A stretch of 64,000 bases of DNA from contig OY856412.1 of the NCBI GenBank assembly GCA_963693085.1, forward strand, positions 966,143,281-966,207,280. Reading direction: 5' to 3'. Below, piece after piece: positions 1 through 11,150 of the stretch. Position numbers and translations under genes: made by a program. The notes below the pieces were generated by a model. It made no database searches, was not told the origin of the DNA, and saw nothing but the letters and a program-made list of their open reading frames with translations. Within the stretch, counting starts at the first letter, position 1. Each line of letters opens with the position of its first letter. The stretch is from Alisma plantago-aquatica (lineage: Eukaryota > Streptophyta > Magnoliopsida > Alismatales > Alismataceae).

Positions 1-1112
1 TGAGTTTTTTGTGCTAGGATAAGGACTTGATGTTCCACAATAGTTTTTGGTTCCTCTTATTCCTTATCTACCTATATAGGTTCAATATTATCTTGTTGAT
101 CTTGAACTTCATCAAGTTCTATATTCCTCTACTAGTTTCTCTAGAAATAAATTCATTTTCAAGGAATATGACATCTCTAAAAAAACACTTTGTTCTTAGA
201 TGGAATATAGAAGTAGTAGCCCTTAGTTTCCTTAGGATATCTGACAAAGATACATTATCCAATTATGGTCAAAGCTTTTTACATAATGCTTCTTTACATA
301 AGCTATAAAACCACAAAATTCCATGAAGGACATATTGTGATGTTTTCCATTCCATATCTCATACGGTGTCTTTTCAAAGGATTTGGAAGGTACTCGATTA
401 AGTACAAACATGATAATTTCAATAGTATGTCCCCAGAAGGAAATAGGAAGATCCCCTAAATTCATCATTGATTTTACCATGTCCAAAAAGGTGTGCTTCC
501 TTATTTTTATTACACCATTATGTTGTGTGTTCTTGGTGGATTCCATTGTGATACAATACCACAATCCCCTAAAAGGACTCAAACTCTTACCTAAGACATT
601 CACCATCTTGATTTGATTGAAGTTCTTTAATCCTTTTTCCAAGTTAGTTTTGTACTTCATTCATGAATTCCTTGAAATTCAAAGGATTCAAATTTGTGTT
701 TCATAAGATACACATATCCAAATTTACTTGTCTTAACAAAAGTGGTGAATTACTTATGCCCATTTCTTGAACTTGTGCTAAATGGTCCACACACGTCAAT
801 ATGTATAAGTCCTGATAAGTCACTAGCTCTCTCACTCTTAGAATTTAAAGGTGGTTTTGTCATCTTGCCTAAAATACAAGATTTACATATATTCATTGAT
901 TCAAAATCAAAAGAGTCCAGATAACCATCTTTATGGAGTCTATAAATGCACTTCTCATTTACGTGCCCTAGATGACAGTGGCAAAGATATGTTTTGTTTG
1001 AGTCATTACATTTTAAAATCTTAGTATTTATGTTATATATTTGTCTCTCAAGATCTAATAAATAAAGACCAGAAGACATAGGGGAACTATTATAAAAGAT
1101 CTCATCTTTCAA
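1..1112 (-). pseudogene. Copia gag-pre-integrase and integrase remnant
   Basis: Reading right to left, positions 1112-750 encode a GAG-pre-integrase stretch (CHCHLGHVNEK, then CKSCILGKMTKPP, then GLIHIDVCGPFST), which leads into the integrase catalytic core. Positions 660-232 encode the core end (RKHTFLDMVKSMMN, ISFWG, VLNRVPSKSFEKTPYEIWNGK, CGFIAYVKK). The 231-1 stretch continues in broken frames with the usual linker towards reverse transcriptase (LDEVQDQQDNIEPI). This is the order expected for a Ty1/copia polyprotein, whose integrase joins element cDNA to the host chromosome. The segment between 750 and 660, where the DDE residues should lie, is badly decayed. Frameshifts and stops exclude function. 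RT, RNase H and the 3' LTR lie outside the window to the left. Confidence 0.93.
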
Positions 1113-1213
1113 AATGGAAATATTTCCATTCTAGACTAGAAACTCAAAACCATTCTTTTACAAACAAGATACATAAATAATATTTCTATTTATGGAAGGT
1201 ACTTAATAACAAT

Positions 1214-1570
1214 TCTATAATTCTATTACAAGCAGACTGGTCAGAGATAAACAATAGGTAACCCTAGTGGCAACAACTCTTGCTCCATTTGCAACACGTA
1301 GTTCCACCTCTCCTTTGTTCAAGGTTCTACTTATTCTTAGATGCTACATATTTAAGTATATGTGAGATCCACATACGATATCAATTACCAATGTATATGT
1401 GAGACATACGATATCAATTACCCATGATGAAGTAGTATATAAATTTATTTCAATAACATATATACCTAAAGTGGAGATCTCTATCATCTACTTCTTATTC
1501 TTTAGTTCCTTAAGGTTGAGACGAAAATTTCTCTTTCAATGTCCAATTGGTGACAATGGTGACAATTGCC
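1214..1570 (-). pseudogene. Copia zinc knuckle and protease remnant
   Basis: Near 1570-1530 the minus strand encodes CHHC followed, after a frameshift, by NFRLNLKELKNKK. This is the position and flank of a Copia gag zinc knuckle, which normally binds element RNA. At 1332-1214 it reads SRTLNKGEVELRVANGARVV, then TRVTYCLSLTSL and a stop, the conserved stretch after the protease active site in Copia polyproteins (usually KGEVDLRVGNGARV). The protease DSGA active site itself is not recognisable. The piece lies between the gag and integrase remnants of the same minus-strand element. Confidence 0.8.
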
Positions 1571-1972
1571 TCTGATAGCCACTCCTTCTTTTTCTTTAGG
1601 TGAAAAAGACTTTTGGATAGATTAATATCCATTCCTAGCTTTTTCTTTGCACTTAGATTTTCCTATCCTTTACTAACCATCAACATAGATTTTGTGTTGT
1701 CTTTCATTTACCCCTCAACACCCATGCCATGTAGCTCAGTCAACAACTTATCAAAATTATCATGTTGTAAATTCATGACAAATTGAATGTATGAATCCAA
1801 TAATGATTCTAGCATTACATCTTTGGCTAACTCTTGGCTAAAAGGAAATTCCTATCTTGTAAGACTTTCCACATACCCATAACCTGACTACATAAGGTCC
1901 AACTTGATCACCTTCTACCATTTTGCACTTAAGCATGGACTTAGAGACATCATACCTCTTTTTCCTTTCTAA

Positions 1973-2298
1973 TTATTTATACATGTTGTCGAGATGTGTT
2001 ATAATCTCAATAGAATCCATGTTCTCATGTTGCTTCTGAATCTCATGATTCATGGAGCAAAGCATTAGGCATTTGATGTCTATAACATCATCAGTATGTT
2101 TCTTGTAATCATCCCTTTCCGCACAAGGCACATTTAGAGTTGGCTCATTAGGTATTGGTGTGTTTAGGACATAGAGTATACACTTATGTGTGAGAAAAAT
2201 TCTCAACATCCTAAATATACATTAGAGTTATTTCCATTAAGTTTCTCTTTCTCAAGGACTGATCCTAGTGAAACCAAATTGTTGTTAGTCTTTTCCAT
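1973..2298 (-). pseudogene. Copia gag N-terminal remnant
   Basis: A plausible gag start is the minus-strand ATG at 2298 (MEKTNNNLVSLGSVLEKEKLNG). A frameshift near 2210 leads to ILYVLNTPIPNEPTLNVP, AERDDYKKH and LMLCSMNHEIQKQHENMDSI. These match the capsid-like UBN2/DUF4219-type gag region of plant Copia elements, which forms the virus-like particle. The start lies 36 bp inside the end of the 5' LTR, closer than usual, so the PBS region may have been deleted. Gag sequence below 1973 is too decayed to follow. Confidence 0.85.
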
Positions 2299-2333
2299 TG
2301 ATTTACATAGAAGATATTTTTCCCGAGTCAACA

Positions 2334-2819
2334 TGTTGGTATAAAGAATAATTTGATTTGGAAAAATAAATTTCGATTTTAATTAGTTATGCTTCCACAA
2401 TTTTATTCAAACTAATAGCCTTCACCATTTATTTGGAAGATTACAATAAGAAATCTTTTGATGAGACATGATCCAAAGCACATTAAATCATTTCTACCAA
2501 TTCTCTTTCCCATAAATTAATTATTAAGGTAGATAACAATTACCGATTGCATCATATGCAATTCTTGGATAGATGCTTGCACAAATTCCATGTTAATAAT
2601 TCATCATATGCCATATTTATTCCTCTAGGTGGCTAATCCCAATAAGATCACCTAGTCAACTCCAACCTAATACCAGTACAATAAGATATGAACCCTTCTT
2701 GTAAGGCCCATACACTTATTATCACACTTACCCAAGGTAGATGGTGCACCAAACTTGGCATTCTCATGCTTAGTCAAACAAGGTTTTCATATGTATCACA
2801 CATGGAAGGCACTCCAACA
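2334..2819 (-). mobile_element. Copia 5' LTR (486 bp)
   Basis: The segment has matching termini: TGTTGG at 2334-2339 and CCAACA at 2814-2819. In minus orientation the LTR starts TGTTGGAGTGCC and ends CTTTATACCAACA immediately before the gag leader. A TATA-like AATAAATATGG lies about two fifths of the way in on the minus strand. Position next to a same-strand gag, TG...CA ends and about 0.5 kb length all fit a Copia LTR. No initiator Met-tRNA PBS follows it. The partner LTR is outside the window, so identity cannot be measured. Confidence 0.75.
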
Positions 2820-2837
2820 TTGATATTAATTTTAAGG

Positions 2838-2867
2838 AATATATATATATATATATATATATATATC
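2838..2867. repeat. (AT)n microsatellite
   Basis: An uninterrupted AT dinucleotide run of about 14 units lies just outside the Copia LTR, between that LTR and the LINE that begins near 2954. Nothing else is recognised in 2820-2941. Confidence 0.95.
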
Positions 2868-2959
2868 CACATGTGTCCAATGCCAATTATCTATACATTA
2901 TTATATGATATACTATAAAAATCACCACATGTAATAAAACAAGTTCAACAAATGATCAC

Positions 2960-4640
2960 ATGTTCGGACCAAAAGAAGAGATGGAAGACCGCCTAGGGTT
3001 AGGGGGCGGCGGTGGCCGAGGACACGAGGGGAGAGGAGGAGAAAGAGGAGATGTTTGTGGCTGTAGATCGGGCCCCTCACCATCTAAGGAACACCAACAA
3101 GACACCCTGATTCCCATGAATGTTCAAGAAAATGAAACACCTGCAAATGAAGGTCCTGAGCCAAACAAAGTATGATCCTACAAGGATGCCATGATAGGTC
3201 ACAAGGCCTCTAACCTACTCAAGGTGGTATCTCAGACACTCCGAAGGTAGAAGATATCACTATTAACAATAGTGGTGCCCTACCAGCACTCACAATCAAT
3301 CCTGAATCACTACCGCCACTCCTCGAGCCATGGAAGTACACAATAATCATAAAGATGATCGGAGGAAACATAGGTTTCAAAACCTTGATCAACCATCTCT
3401 CAAACCTTTGGACATCGAATGAAACCTTCGGAGCAATCAATCTAGAGATGGAATACTACATAATCCAACTGGAAAATGAAACTAACCTCATTAAGGCAAT
3501 GACCGGAGGACCATGGACCATGTTAGGAAACTATCTCTTGGTACAATCCTAGTCACTGGTGCTCGGGATGTCAAACCCAATCTAGCACAAGCTTGTGGTG
3601 TGGTTGCGTGTAAAGAATTAGCCAGTGTATCTATACCAAAACCAACTACTTATTATCATAGGCAACCTGGTGGGAAGATCATTAAGATCGTTGTAACAAC
3701 AACCACCGATGATCCTAGAAAATTCACATTCCTTGCCATGGAAGTTGGCACCACAAACCTTTTCTACCAACAATCTTCATTAACGAAGAGCATTACAGAC
3801 TAGAATACAAAAATCTACTAGTATTATGCATGAAGTGTGGTTGGCTAGGACACTCTGATAAAGGCTACACCCATGTCAAACCCTTTGTCCCAACTGAATC
3901 CTCATCATATGAAGTGATAGAGCTCCGCTCTCCAATCACTTATGCAGATTTGATCCACTCCCCCATGCCTGTGTGAAGATCTCCAGTGAAGAAAGGTGAC
4001 AAAAACATGGACAAAGGAGTTAAAACTACCACAAAAACCTCCAAGAATGATGGACCCCAACCCAAAATGACCTTTGAAGCAGAGACAGACAACCAACAAG
4101 AGACTAACTCTGGTTCTGCCTCTAAATGGCAAACAAAGGTGAATTGGAAACACAAGTATAAAGTCCCCCCATAGCTATCACCAAATCAAATGGGTAACTC
4201 CTATGGAGATGCAAGATCCAAAGAAGCATCCCCAAGAGATACTGCTATAAGTCTAGTTGTTGACCAAACATCCGTGGGAAGAGACAACATTCCCAATACT
4301 GGCAATGCTTTATTCTTTGGAGGATCACACAACCAACCTACATCAAGCATCCCCCCAGATAAATTCAGTTGGGGAAATAGCAACCATGCCAATGGAGGTG
4401 TTACTCTACATATAAAAAAGGTTATATACCAAAAAGCCATTACCAACCCGGGGAGAGAGGAAAAAAGGAAGGCTTGCTCAAAAGGTAGGCCAAATGGAGT
4501 TCACTGGTGCCAAACAACAACTCAACTTGGATGATCGCTCTTAGGACATGGAAGAAGCTGAATTTACTGATGTAGGGACTAGTCATGATGAGAATGGTCA
4601 ATCCCAAGGCCTCCTCACAACCATCTAGTAAGCCCCACCC
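2960..4640 (+). pseudogene. LINE ORF1, DUF4283 and zinc-knuckle protein
   Basis: ORF1 proteins bind LINE RNA and accompany it to the nucleus. The proposed start is ATG 2960, followed by a glycine/arginine-rich head. Positions 3355-3552 encode a DUF4283 domain (GGNIGFKTLINHLSNLW, then GGPWTMLGNYLLVQ). Positions 3770-3860 encode a CCHC-type knuckle read as CMKCGWLGHSDKGY; the last ligand position is Tyr instead of Cys. A basic and polar tail follows in broken frames to about 4620. Stops at 3550, 3800 and 3975 break the frame. The tail end is not defined by a conserved motif. Confidence 0.85.
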
Positions 4641-4683
4641 CCTTCTTTTCTCAACTATCTTTAATGACTATCATCCTTTTATA

Positions 4684-5409
4684 GAATGTCCAAGGAGCAT
4701 TCTCCAAGGACAAAATTAGTCTTTTAAAAGAACACATAGTCAAATACAAACTGCATATCCTAGATCTACTAGAAACTAAATGTAGTGGTATTTCTACTAA
4801 AAACGTAATAAAGAAAATTGGCTTTCCCTCATCACATAGAGTGGAAGTCCCTCATCACATAAAGTGGAAGCTCTGGGCTTATTTGGAGGCATCTGGATCC
4901 TTTGGGATAGAGCATGATGCAACCTAGAAATTAACCATAACCATCTACAACTCATTCACTGTAGAATTAACAACAGTTGGAGCATCACATTCGTCTATGG
5001 AAACCCATACCCTACCAAGAGAAAACTTTTATGGACAAGACTTATAGAGATTTCACAAAACAACTCAGAAGCTTGGGCTGTAATTGGTGATTTTAACACC
5101 ATGCTCGACATCTCAGAGAAACAAGGTGGTAGCCACTTTGATAGCTGCAACAGCCGATTGTTCAACGCCCTACTCCAAAGAACAGGTCTCACTGAGGTGA
5201 AAATGAGCGGCCACTTCTTCACTTTTAAATGCATGCAACTGCTTGAGAAATTAGATAGGGTCATCTCCAATGACCAATGGCTCACTATTGAAGGAGGCTT
5301 CAACTACATCGTCCTCCCAAGAATCCATTCGAACCATAATCCCATATTACTATTAAGTTCTCCTGTCGCAGACCCTAGGCCTTCTATCTTAAAAAAAGCA
5401 AGTTGGTAG
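4684..5409 (+). pseudogene. LINE ORF2 endonuclease domain
   Basis: This is the apurinic-like endonuclease that nicks the target DNA for target-primed reverse transcription. Visible motifs are NVQGAFSKDK at the start, LLETKC with the catalytic Glu, FVYGNPYPTKR, VIGDFNTMLD with catalytic Asp-Asn, and a C-terminal HSNHNPIL at about 5329. The last is normally HSDH, so the catalytic Asp reads as Asn. Stops near 4924 and an internal repeat of the phrase around 4830-4870 (CCCTCATCACATA) also break it. The RT domain follows directly in the same element. Confidence 0.88.
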
Positions 5410-6780
5410 ATAATGCCAGAGTTCAATCAAATGATCATGGATTTCTAGGACAAAACCAAGCTGTTTGTTGAAGCACTCTCCTCTTTCAAGCTTGTGGTGC
5501 TCAAATGGGAGAAAAACAAACTTAAGAATAAGAAAAGACAAAAGATATCCATCATCTCCTAACTCAACCAATGTCAGGTAATTGACACTCATAATCCCAG
5601 TACCACTAATGATTTACTTTCAATTAACCTACATGAACAACACTTGAACATTCTGCTTCAGGAAGAGATGGAGTGGCAGCAAAAAGCTCATATATATTGG
5701 CTACAATGTGGTGATGGCAACACAAAGTTTTTCCATGCCTATGTCAAAGAAAGAAGACATGCCACCAAGATCTATAGGCTCAGAGACAATAATGGTGAAT
5801 GGGTGGAGTCACCATCGCCACTGAAAGACCTAGTTCTCAACCACTTCCACAAGATTATGGCACAACATGATACACACACTCCCAATATAGACAACATTGC
5901 TTCTTATATTGGTTACCTCTCATCTCCTAATAATCAAGCCCTAAATTTTATCGCCCAAACACCCGATTTTGAAGAGATCAAGAGAATGACTTTCCTTATG
6001 TCCCCATCTAAAGCCCCTGACCTAGATGGAGTATATAATGACTTCATTCAATCACTGTGGGGTAATCTTAGAAACTCTATTGTCCTCACTGTTCAACAAG
6101 CCTTCAACACAGGCAACATTGATACCAAATTAGTAGATGCACATATGATACTCATCCGTAAGATAAGACAACCTCATCAATGCTCTGAATTGTGATCAAT
6201 TTCTCTGAACAACTCATGTTTTAAACTGGTATCCAAAGTTCTAGTTGAGCGGATAAAACCCCATCTACCTCCGTGGATCTCAAGCAACTAGTCCAATTTC
6301 ATCCCCAACTGTTGTATCAATGATAATACAATTCTAATACTAGAGATGGTACACTGAATGAAACAAAAGGTTAATGGAAAGAAGTGGGTCAGTATCAAGT
6401 TAGATCTTTCCAAGGCTTTTGATCGTATGACTCATCCCTTTATAAAGGACACCCTCATGAAGACAAGACTACCTTCTATAACTGTCTCACTAATCATGGC
6501 GATCATTACTAGTGGGAGCACATCAATCCTCTGGGCGCGAGTTCCATTGCCCCCTTTTCAATCAGTGAGGGGTGTCTGACAAGCAACCCCCTTAGCCCAT
6601 ATGTATTCTTGATCGTCATGGAGAGGCTCTTCCAAGTAATCAACCAAACTGTCAACGAGAACCACTAGAAACATGTTATGTGAATGAGAGATGGAACTCC
6701 TCTCTCTCACACTTTCTTTGCAAACGACATTCTTCTGTTGGCTGAAGCGAGTCCATAGAAGAAAGAAGTCATTCTTTATG
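5410..6780 (+). pseudogene. LINE ORF2 reverse transcriptase domain
   Basis: Positions 5644-6195 encode the linker and RT start: EMEWQQKAHIYWLQCGDGN, TKFFHAYVKERR, and the PSKAPDLDGV block. After a stop at 6193 the frame gives SISLNNSCFKLVSKVLVERI, then at 6358-6579 KLDLSKAFDRM, which holds the first catalytic Asp. The RQGDPLSP block reads roughly as RQATPLAP, and the catalytic FADD box reads FANDILLLAEAS near 6700-6760, so one metal-binding Asp is Asn. The family makes cDNA directly on the nicked chromosome. This copy cannot be active. Confidence 0.93.
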
Positions 6781-6899
6781 TTCTCAACTACTTCATTGAG
6801 GTGTCACACCAAGTCATATCCAAAAAGAAATCTCATTGCTTCTTTTCATCGAGCACCTCACATTCTGAGAAATGATGTTTCAGTAGACAGATTGGTAGT

Positions 6900-7960
6900 G
6901 CAAGCACCAACAACCTAGTAAGGCACCTTGGTGTCCCAATCCTCCATCATCAACTCAACAAAAACACCCAGCAACACATCTCAATTAACATCAAAGAGCA
7001 CACGACCAGTTGGTCTACACAACACCTTTCAACGGCCAATAGAGTCACCATTACCAATGCAACTCTCTAGGCGATCCCATCATATACAATGCAAACTGTG
7101 AAGCTCTCACCGTCCCTCTGCAATGATATTGACAAACACATCAAAAACATCATCTGGTCTATAGGTAGAGAACAAAAGAAACTATCCCTAATCTCTTAGA
7201 AGAAAGTCACAAATCCCAAATCTGAGGGTGGGCTTGGCATCAAGATGCAAGGGACCAAAACACAGTTCTCATGTTAAAAAATGTTAAACAATCACCCAAC
7301 TCAGTGGGTGTGAGTCATGAGAGAAAAATACATGAAGGATGATGTTGTCATCAACAAACCCTGCTCCTCATCCTGGGCTTAATGACATCAAAAATTCCCA
7401 CCACAAATCCATTAACTCAGGCATAGACACCAATGTCTGGTCAGATACATGGATTGATGGCATGTTAATCCATGATACCAACCCAAATTGGAGTATTTCA
7501 GAGGAACTCAAAGACATGCATGTTAGCTCCATGATACTTCAAAATGGTGAATGGGACTCTTCATTCATCTGTGCCTTCATGCCCCAAGATGCTTGGGACG
7601 CTATCTAGTATATCCCACCACATATTGATGACTCAAAGCCTAACTCCTGGGTTTGGCCTCATGAACCTGTGAGTAACCTTACGGCCAAAGCAACATACAA
7701 CTGGATTACAGTAGGTAATGTAACTCAAACTCAAGGCGAGTGGAAAGATATTTGGAAGATGAATGTCCCAGAATGACTCAAGATGTTTCTCTGGCTCCCT
7801 CAACACCACACACTTCTTACTAATGTATAAAAGCATCACAAACACCTTAATGTAGAGAAAACCTATCCTATATGCAACAATGGTGAGCAAACCTTACTTC
7901 ACTGCCTGAGAGACTGCGCACACAGAAAGATAGTCTTGCATACGATTGATGCACCACCAA
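6900..7960 (+). pseudogene. LINE ORF2 C-terminal region with zf-RVT
   Basis: Beyond the RT palm, 7300-7610 encodes the post-RT segment usual in plant LINEs (VMREKYMKDD, NVWSDTWIDG, NPNWSISEE). At 7740-7930 comes the zinc-binding RT domain: WKDIWKMNVPE, then a stop, LKMFLWLP, TYPICNNGEQTLLHCLRDCAHR. Its role in the family is thought to be nucleic-acid binding during integration. There are several stops and at least three frame changes. It connects on the same strand to the RNase H remnant. Confidence 0.88.
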
Positions 7961-8159
7961 ACTCCTTTATTTTGGATGAAGATGAGTGGATACATTAGAT
8001 AATCTCACCAATGAATGCCTTTGCCAACCAAAATGTGCTTCATGTTGTCACCTGCTGGTACATGTGGAACACTAGGAATATACATGTCCATGAAGGCACC
8101 ATACCCACTATGCAGTTCTAGATTACTCTCATCAATGAGAGGACAAGTTCCATTGTCAA

Positions 8160-8725
8160 ACCTATGGAAGGTACTCCTACAGTAACAAGGCTGACTACTA
8201 GAACCTTTACCCACCTAGGGTCACATGACTACATCCTCTTTGTGGACACTTCCTTTAAGATAGAACTCTTGAATGTGGGCATTGGAATCCATGCCATTGA
8301 CAAACAAGGCAAATTTCTTTCCGGTGAGGGTCCCCCACTGAAAGAAAACTCTCCATTACAGGATGAGCTATAGGCCATTATTATTGCTGCTTCAACATGT
8401 AAATCTCAGAACATGACTAATACTATCATTCTCTCTAACTGCAGCTCTTCGATGGATCTGGTGAACTTGGAACATTTCCCTTCACCGAAACTCCAACAAC
8501 TTTTATGGAAATTTCAAGTCATCAAATCAACTTTGGTCAATCTCTCAATTATCTACATTCCCAGAGACATGAACCAAGTTGTGACACTATAGCAAAAACA
8601 ACACTGCATTCCTTTACTTCTTGCTATTTTGATTATAACAAGCCATGTTGGCTTGCTCACGCACTTGATATCAATATGTTAGCATTTTGGCCTATTTTAG
8701 AGCATAGGATGAATAAAACCTAATT
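8160..8725 (+). pseudogene. LINE ORF2 RNase H domain
   Basis: The frame at 8224-8372 reads LFVDTSFKIELLNVGIGIHA, the first strand and Asp of an RNase H fold (usually VDASF...GGIG). An EL-stop-AII motif follows, corresponding to the second catalytic region. Further on, in another frame at about 8550-8620, IPRDMNQVVDTIAKTTL matches the usual C-terminal HxPRxxNxxADxLAK signature. It ends about 25 bp before the A-rich tail. RNase H domains at the LINE C-terminus are common in plants and remove RNA from the RNA-DNA hybrid. Confidence 0.85.
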
Positions 8726-8772
8726 CTATATTCCCCACAAAAAAACCAGTACAACAAATTTGTCCCACAAGT

Positions 8773-11150
8773 GTTGTAGAAAAATAGCCAAGATTGCTAC
8801 ATCTAAATACAATCCTAGCTCAGCCTTTTTTAGGGTTTTTAGTCACCTGATCAGGCAAGGTGATCACTCGATCAGAAGTTCGTGATTTGGGTAGATCTTC
8901 TATTGTTGTTGATCCATCATTTTATGTTTATCATGAACCCTTCAAGGACCATACCCTTCAACGTGGGTTTCTGATCATCTCCTCCTCTCCACCATGATCC
9001 ACCATTGATGTTTTTCACACCATACTATTAATAGCTATATAATTAATAGATGTAGAATGGATAGAGAGAAGCATGGCATGCAAGCCATATACATGCTACA
9101 TGATGTTTGATAAAATCAAAATATCAACATTACAATTTTTAGATCACACCATAATGATGTAATAGACATATAACAATCCATCATATCTATCATAGATATA
9201 AAAAAAGAGTGAACAAAAGACAGAAGAGGGATAAAAGGTGATACATTTGCGCACACTAGTTTCCAATAACTAGACACATCTTTAGTCGATTAAGAACACT
9301 ATCTTACAGATCAAGATCCAAAAGGGGCACCAAAAAATCTAGATGGATAACAAAGAAGAAGATCTAGATTGGCCAACTAGATACTGCACAATTGTTTTCT
9401 TTGGGAACAATTTCTCCAAGCATCTGCATGTGTGCCTCAGGCTCTAAGTTTTCCACATTGATTAGGGAGAGTTTGGCACCACCTTGTCCACCAAGTCAAA
9501 AAGGAATAAGAATTTTTGACGTGCTAGGACTCCCAAAACTCCCTTTCTTCTCCTATCTAGGGCAGTAGTACTTAGTGTGAATTCCTCTCTCCAATAAGGA
9601 TGATTGGATACTAACTCTTCTCACAAGTTATCTTAAAAGATGTTTCTCACCATTTAAAACATTCCCTATTTATGTGGGAGAGTCATGGGCTTGGAAAAAC
9701 CTAATTCAAATCTCTTTCCTAATTGTAATCCAAAGAATAGTTTAATCTTGGAAAAGTCAAACTAGATTGTGATCACCCATTCACAAACCCAAATCACCCT
9801 ATCATGATAGCTGATCAGCTGATCACAAGAGTTAAGGATCTAGATCTAAATTGATGTTTGATTTTATACTTTGAGTGCAACATTGTGATTGCCCAACTAG
9901 ATTTCCTAATTAGCTAATTATGTTAGTATAATGGAAAACTAAGTTGACCAATTGAGATTCAATTGATCCATTAACCCAACCAATATGATTAGACAATCAT
10001 ATATTGTGACCATCTAACCATCGAGTAAATCAACATGTTTATGATTGGGAACCATTTTAATAATATGTTGATTGTTAACTTCAATTTCCTTATGCATCCT
10101 ATGTTTGTGGCCCAGTTGGTTCCTAAATATTTTGATAGTGATGTCAAAACAACAAAAGCCATGACTGGTGTCTGTTCACACATCATTACGAACCAAATAA
10201 TAGGGATGAGTTGGACAACAACTAGAACATGTAAAGTGATCAATGTTTCCTTGACTGTATGGTCCCTTTTTCATAGATATCCAGATTGAAATTGATGCAT
10301 GGAATGTCTCCCTCTTGAACATTCAATCTATGCTCCCTTAAATAGAGCCTCTATTCGAGATAATTTGAGCTCAAAATCATATATTTACTTAGATGAGAGT
10401 GGCCATGCATTTCATAATCTCATAAATCATGTGACCAGGGATATCACTCCAAAGGAGGGATGAATTCCATCTAGATCACTGATCATATGCCCCATGTTTC
10501 AATTTACTCAAATGAGTGTGGCCATGCATTTTATAATCTCGCAAATCATGCGGCCAGGGATATCACTCCAAAGGAGGGATGAATTCCATCTAGATCACTC
10601 ATGATATGCCCCATGTGTCACAATCTACCGAATCACCACCCTTTTGGAAACTCATATTTTAGAGCACATTGGACTAGCGACAATGTACATAGAATAACAT
10701 GTGATACTACAATCACTTCAGGTCTAAGGATCATAGTCACCACTGTCACATTGAGGTATGACTCTGACATATCATTACATGACCTACATATGTCAATTTT
10801 AAGGTGGGTCTATCCAGTACAACTTGTTCTCTAAAAGGTACCCATGTATCTGAGTTGATATAGACTATCATGACTAAAGAGACATAGTCATCACTCACCA
10901 TACATGCTAATCTTGTGTATAATTGTATCCTGATACTATCCACAATAATGAACGACTAGGGACATAACAAAATTGAATACTCCTATTATCATATGATGCC
11001 AAATTTAGGTCCTTAACCTCATCCATGTCATCGAGATAAAACATTCTTAGGTTTATTAGATATATAAATAAGTGGAATTGCCTTTTACTAATAATCAAAC
11101 AAAGTAAAAAATATCCCTTCTACAATCATTGCAAGACAACACTTAGGGCG
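8773..11150 (-). mobile_element. Candidate decayed LTR (Copia-like), boundaries uncertain
   Basis: No coding motif was seen here. The stretch opens on the plus strand with TGTTGTAG (8773), which would be the end of a minus-strand LTR. A minus-strand TATA-like ACATAAATAGGGA lies near 9665-9680. It contains a 119-bp tandem repeat at 10384-10621, of a kind I associate with long Copia LTR promoter regions. I find neither a matching partner LTR nor a PBS at 8760, so the call is tentative. Short open frames here (for example 9989-10289 on both strands) resemble nothing. Confidence 0.3.
10384..10621. repeat. 119-bp direct tandem repeat, two copies
   Basis: The phrase GTGGCCATGCATTT recurs exactly 119 bp apart (about 10399 and 10518). 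Both copies contain an identical stretch running from CCAGGGATATCACTCC to CATCTAGATCACT and end in ATATGCCCCATGT. By eye the copies differ at roughly one position in ten. This looks like enhancer-type duplication within an LTR promoter region, but no LTR partner confirms that. Confidence 0.9.

Larger units (their letters stand above)
2942..8759 (+). mobile_element. Near full-length LINE (non-LTR retrotransposon) with TSD
   Basis: This plus-strand LINE carries in order: ORF1 with DUF4283 and zinc knuckle, AP-like endonuclease, reverse transcriptase, zf-RVT and RNase H. It is bounded by AGTTCAACAAAT at 2942-2953 and AGTACAACAAAT at 8748-8759, a 12-bp pair with one mismatch that I read as the target-site duplication. 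The right copy directly follows a short A-rich tail (CACAAAAAAACC). The body is therefore about 2954-8747, 5.8 kb, the normal size for a complete plant LINE. Many stops and frameshifts and two altered catalytic motifs show that it is dead. Confidence 0.9.

Noticed and set aside
3905..4446. Minus-strand open frames of 71-82 residues
   Set aside because: They are antisense to LINE ORF1 and have no similarity of their own.
5101..5303. Minus-strand 102-residue frame overlapping the LINE endonuclease
   Set aside because: The plus frame carries the endonuclease motifs; the minus frame is its shadow.
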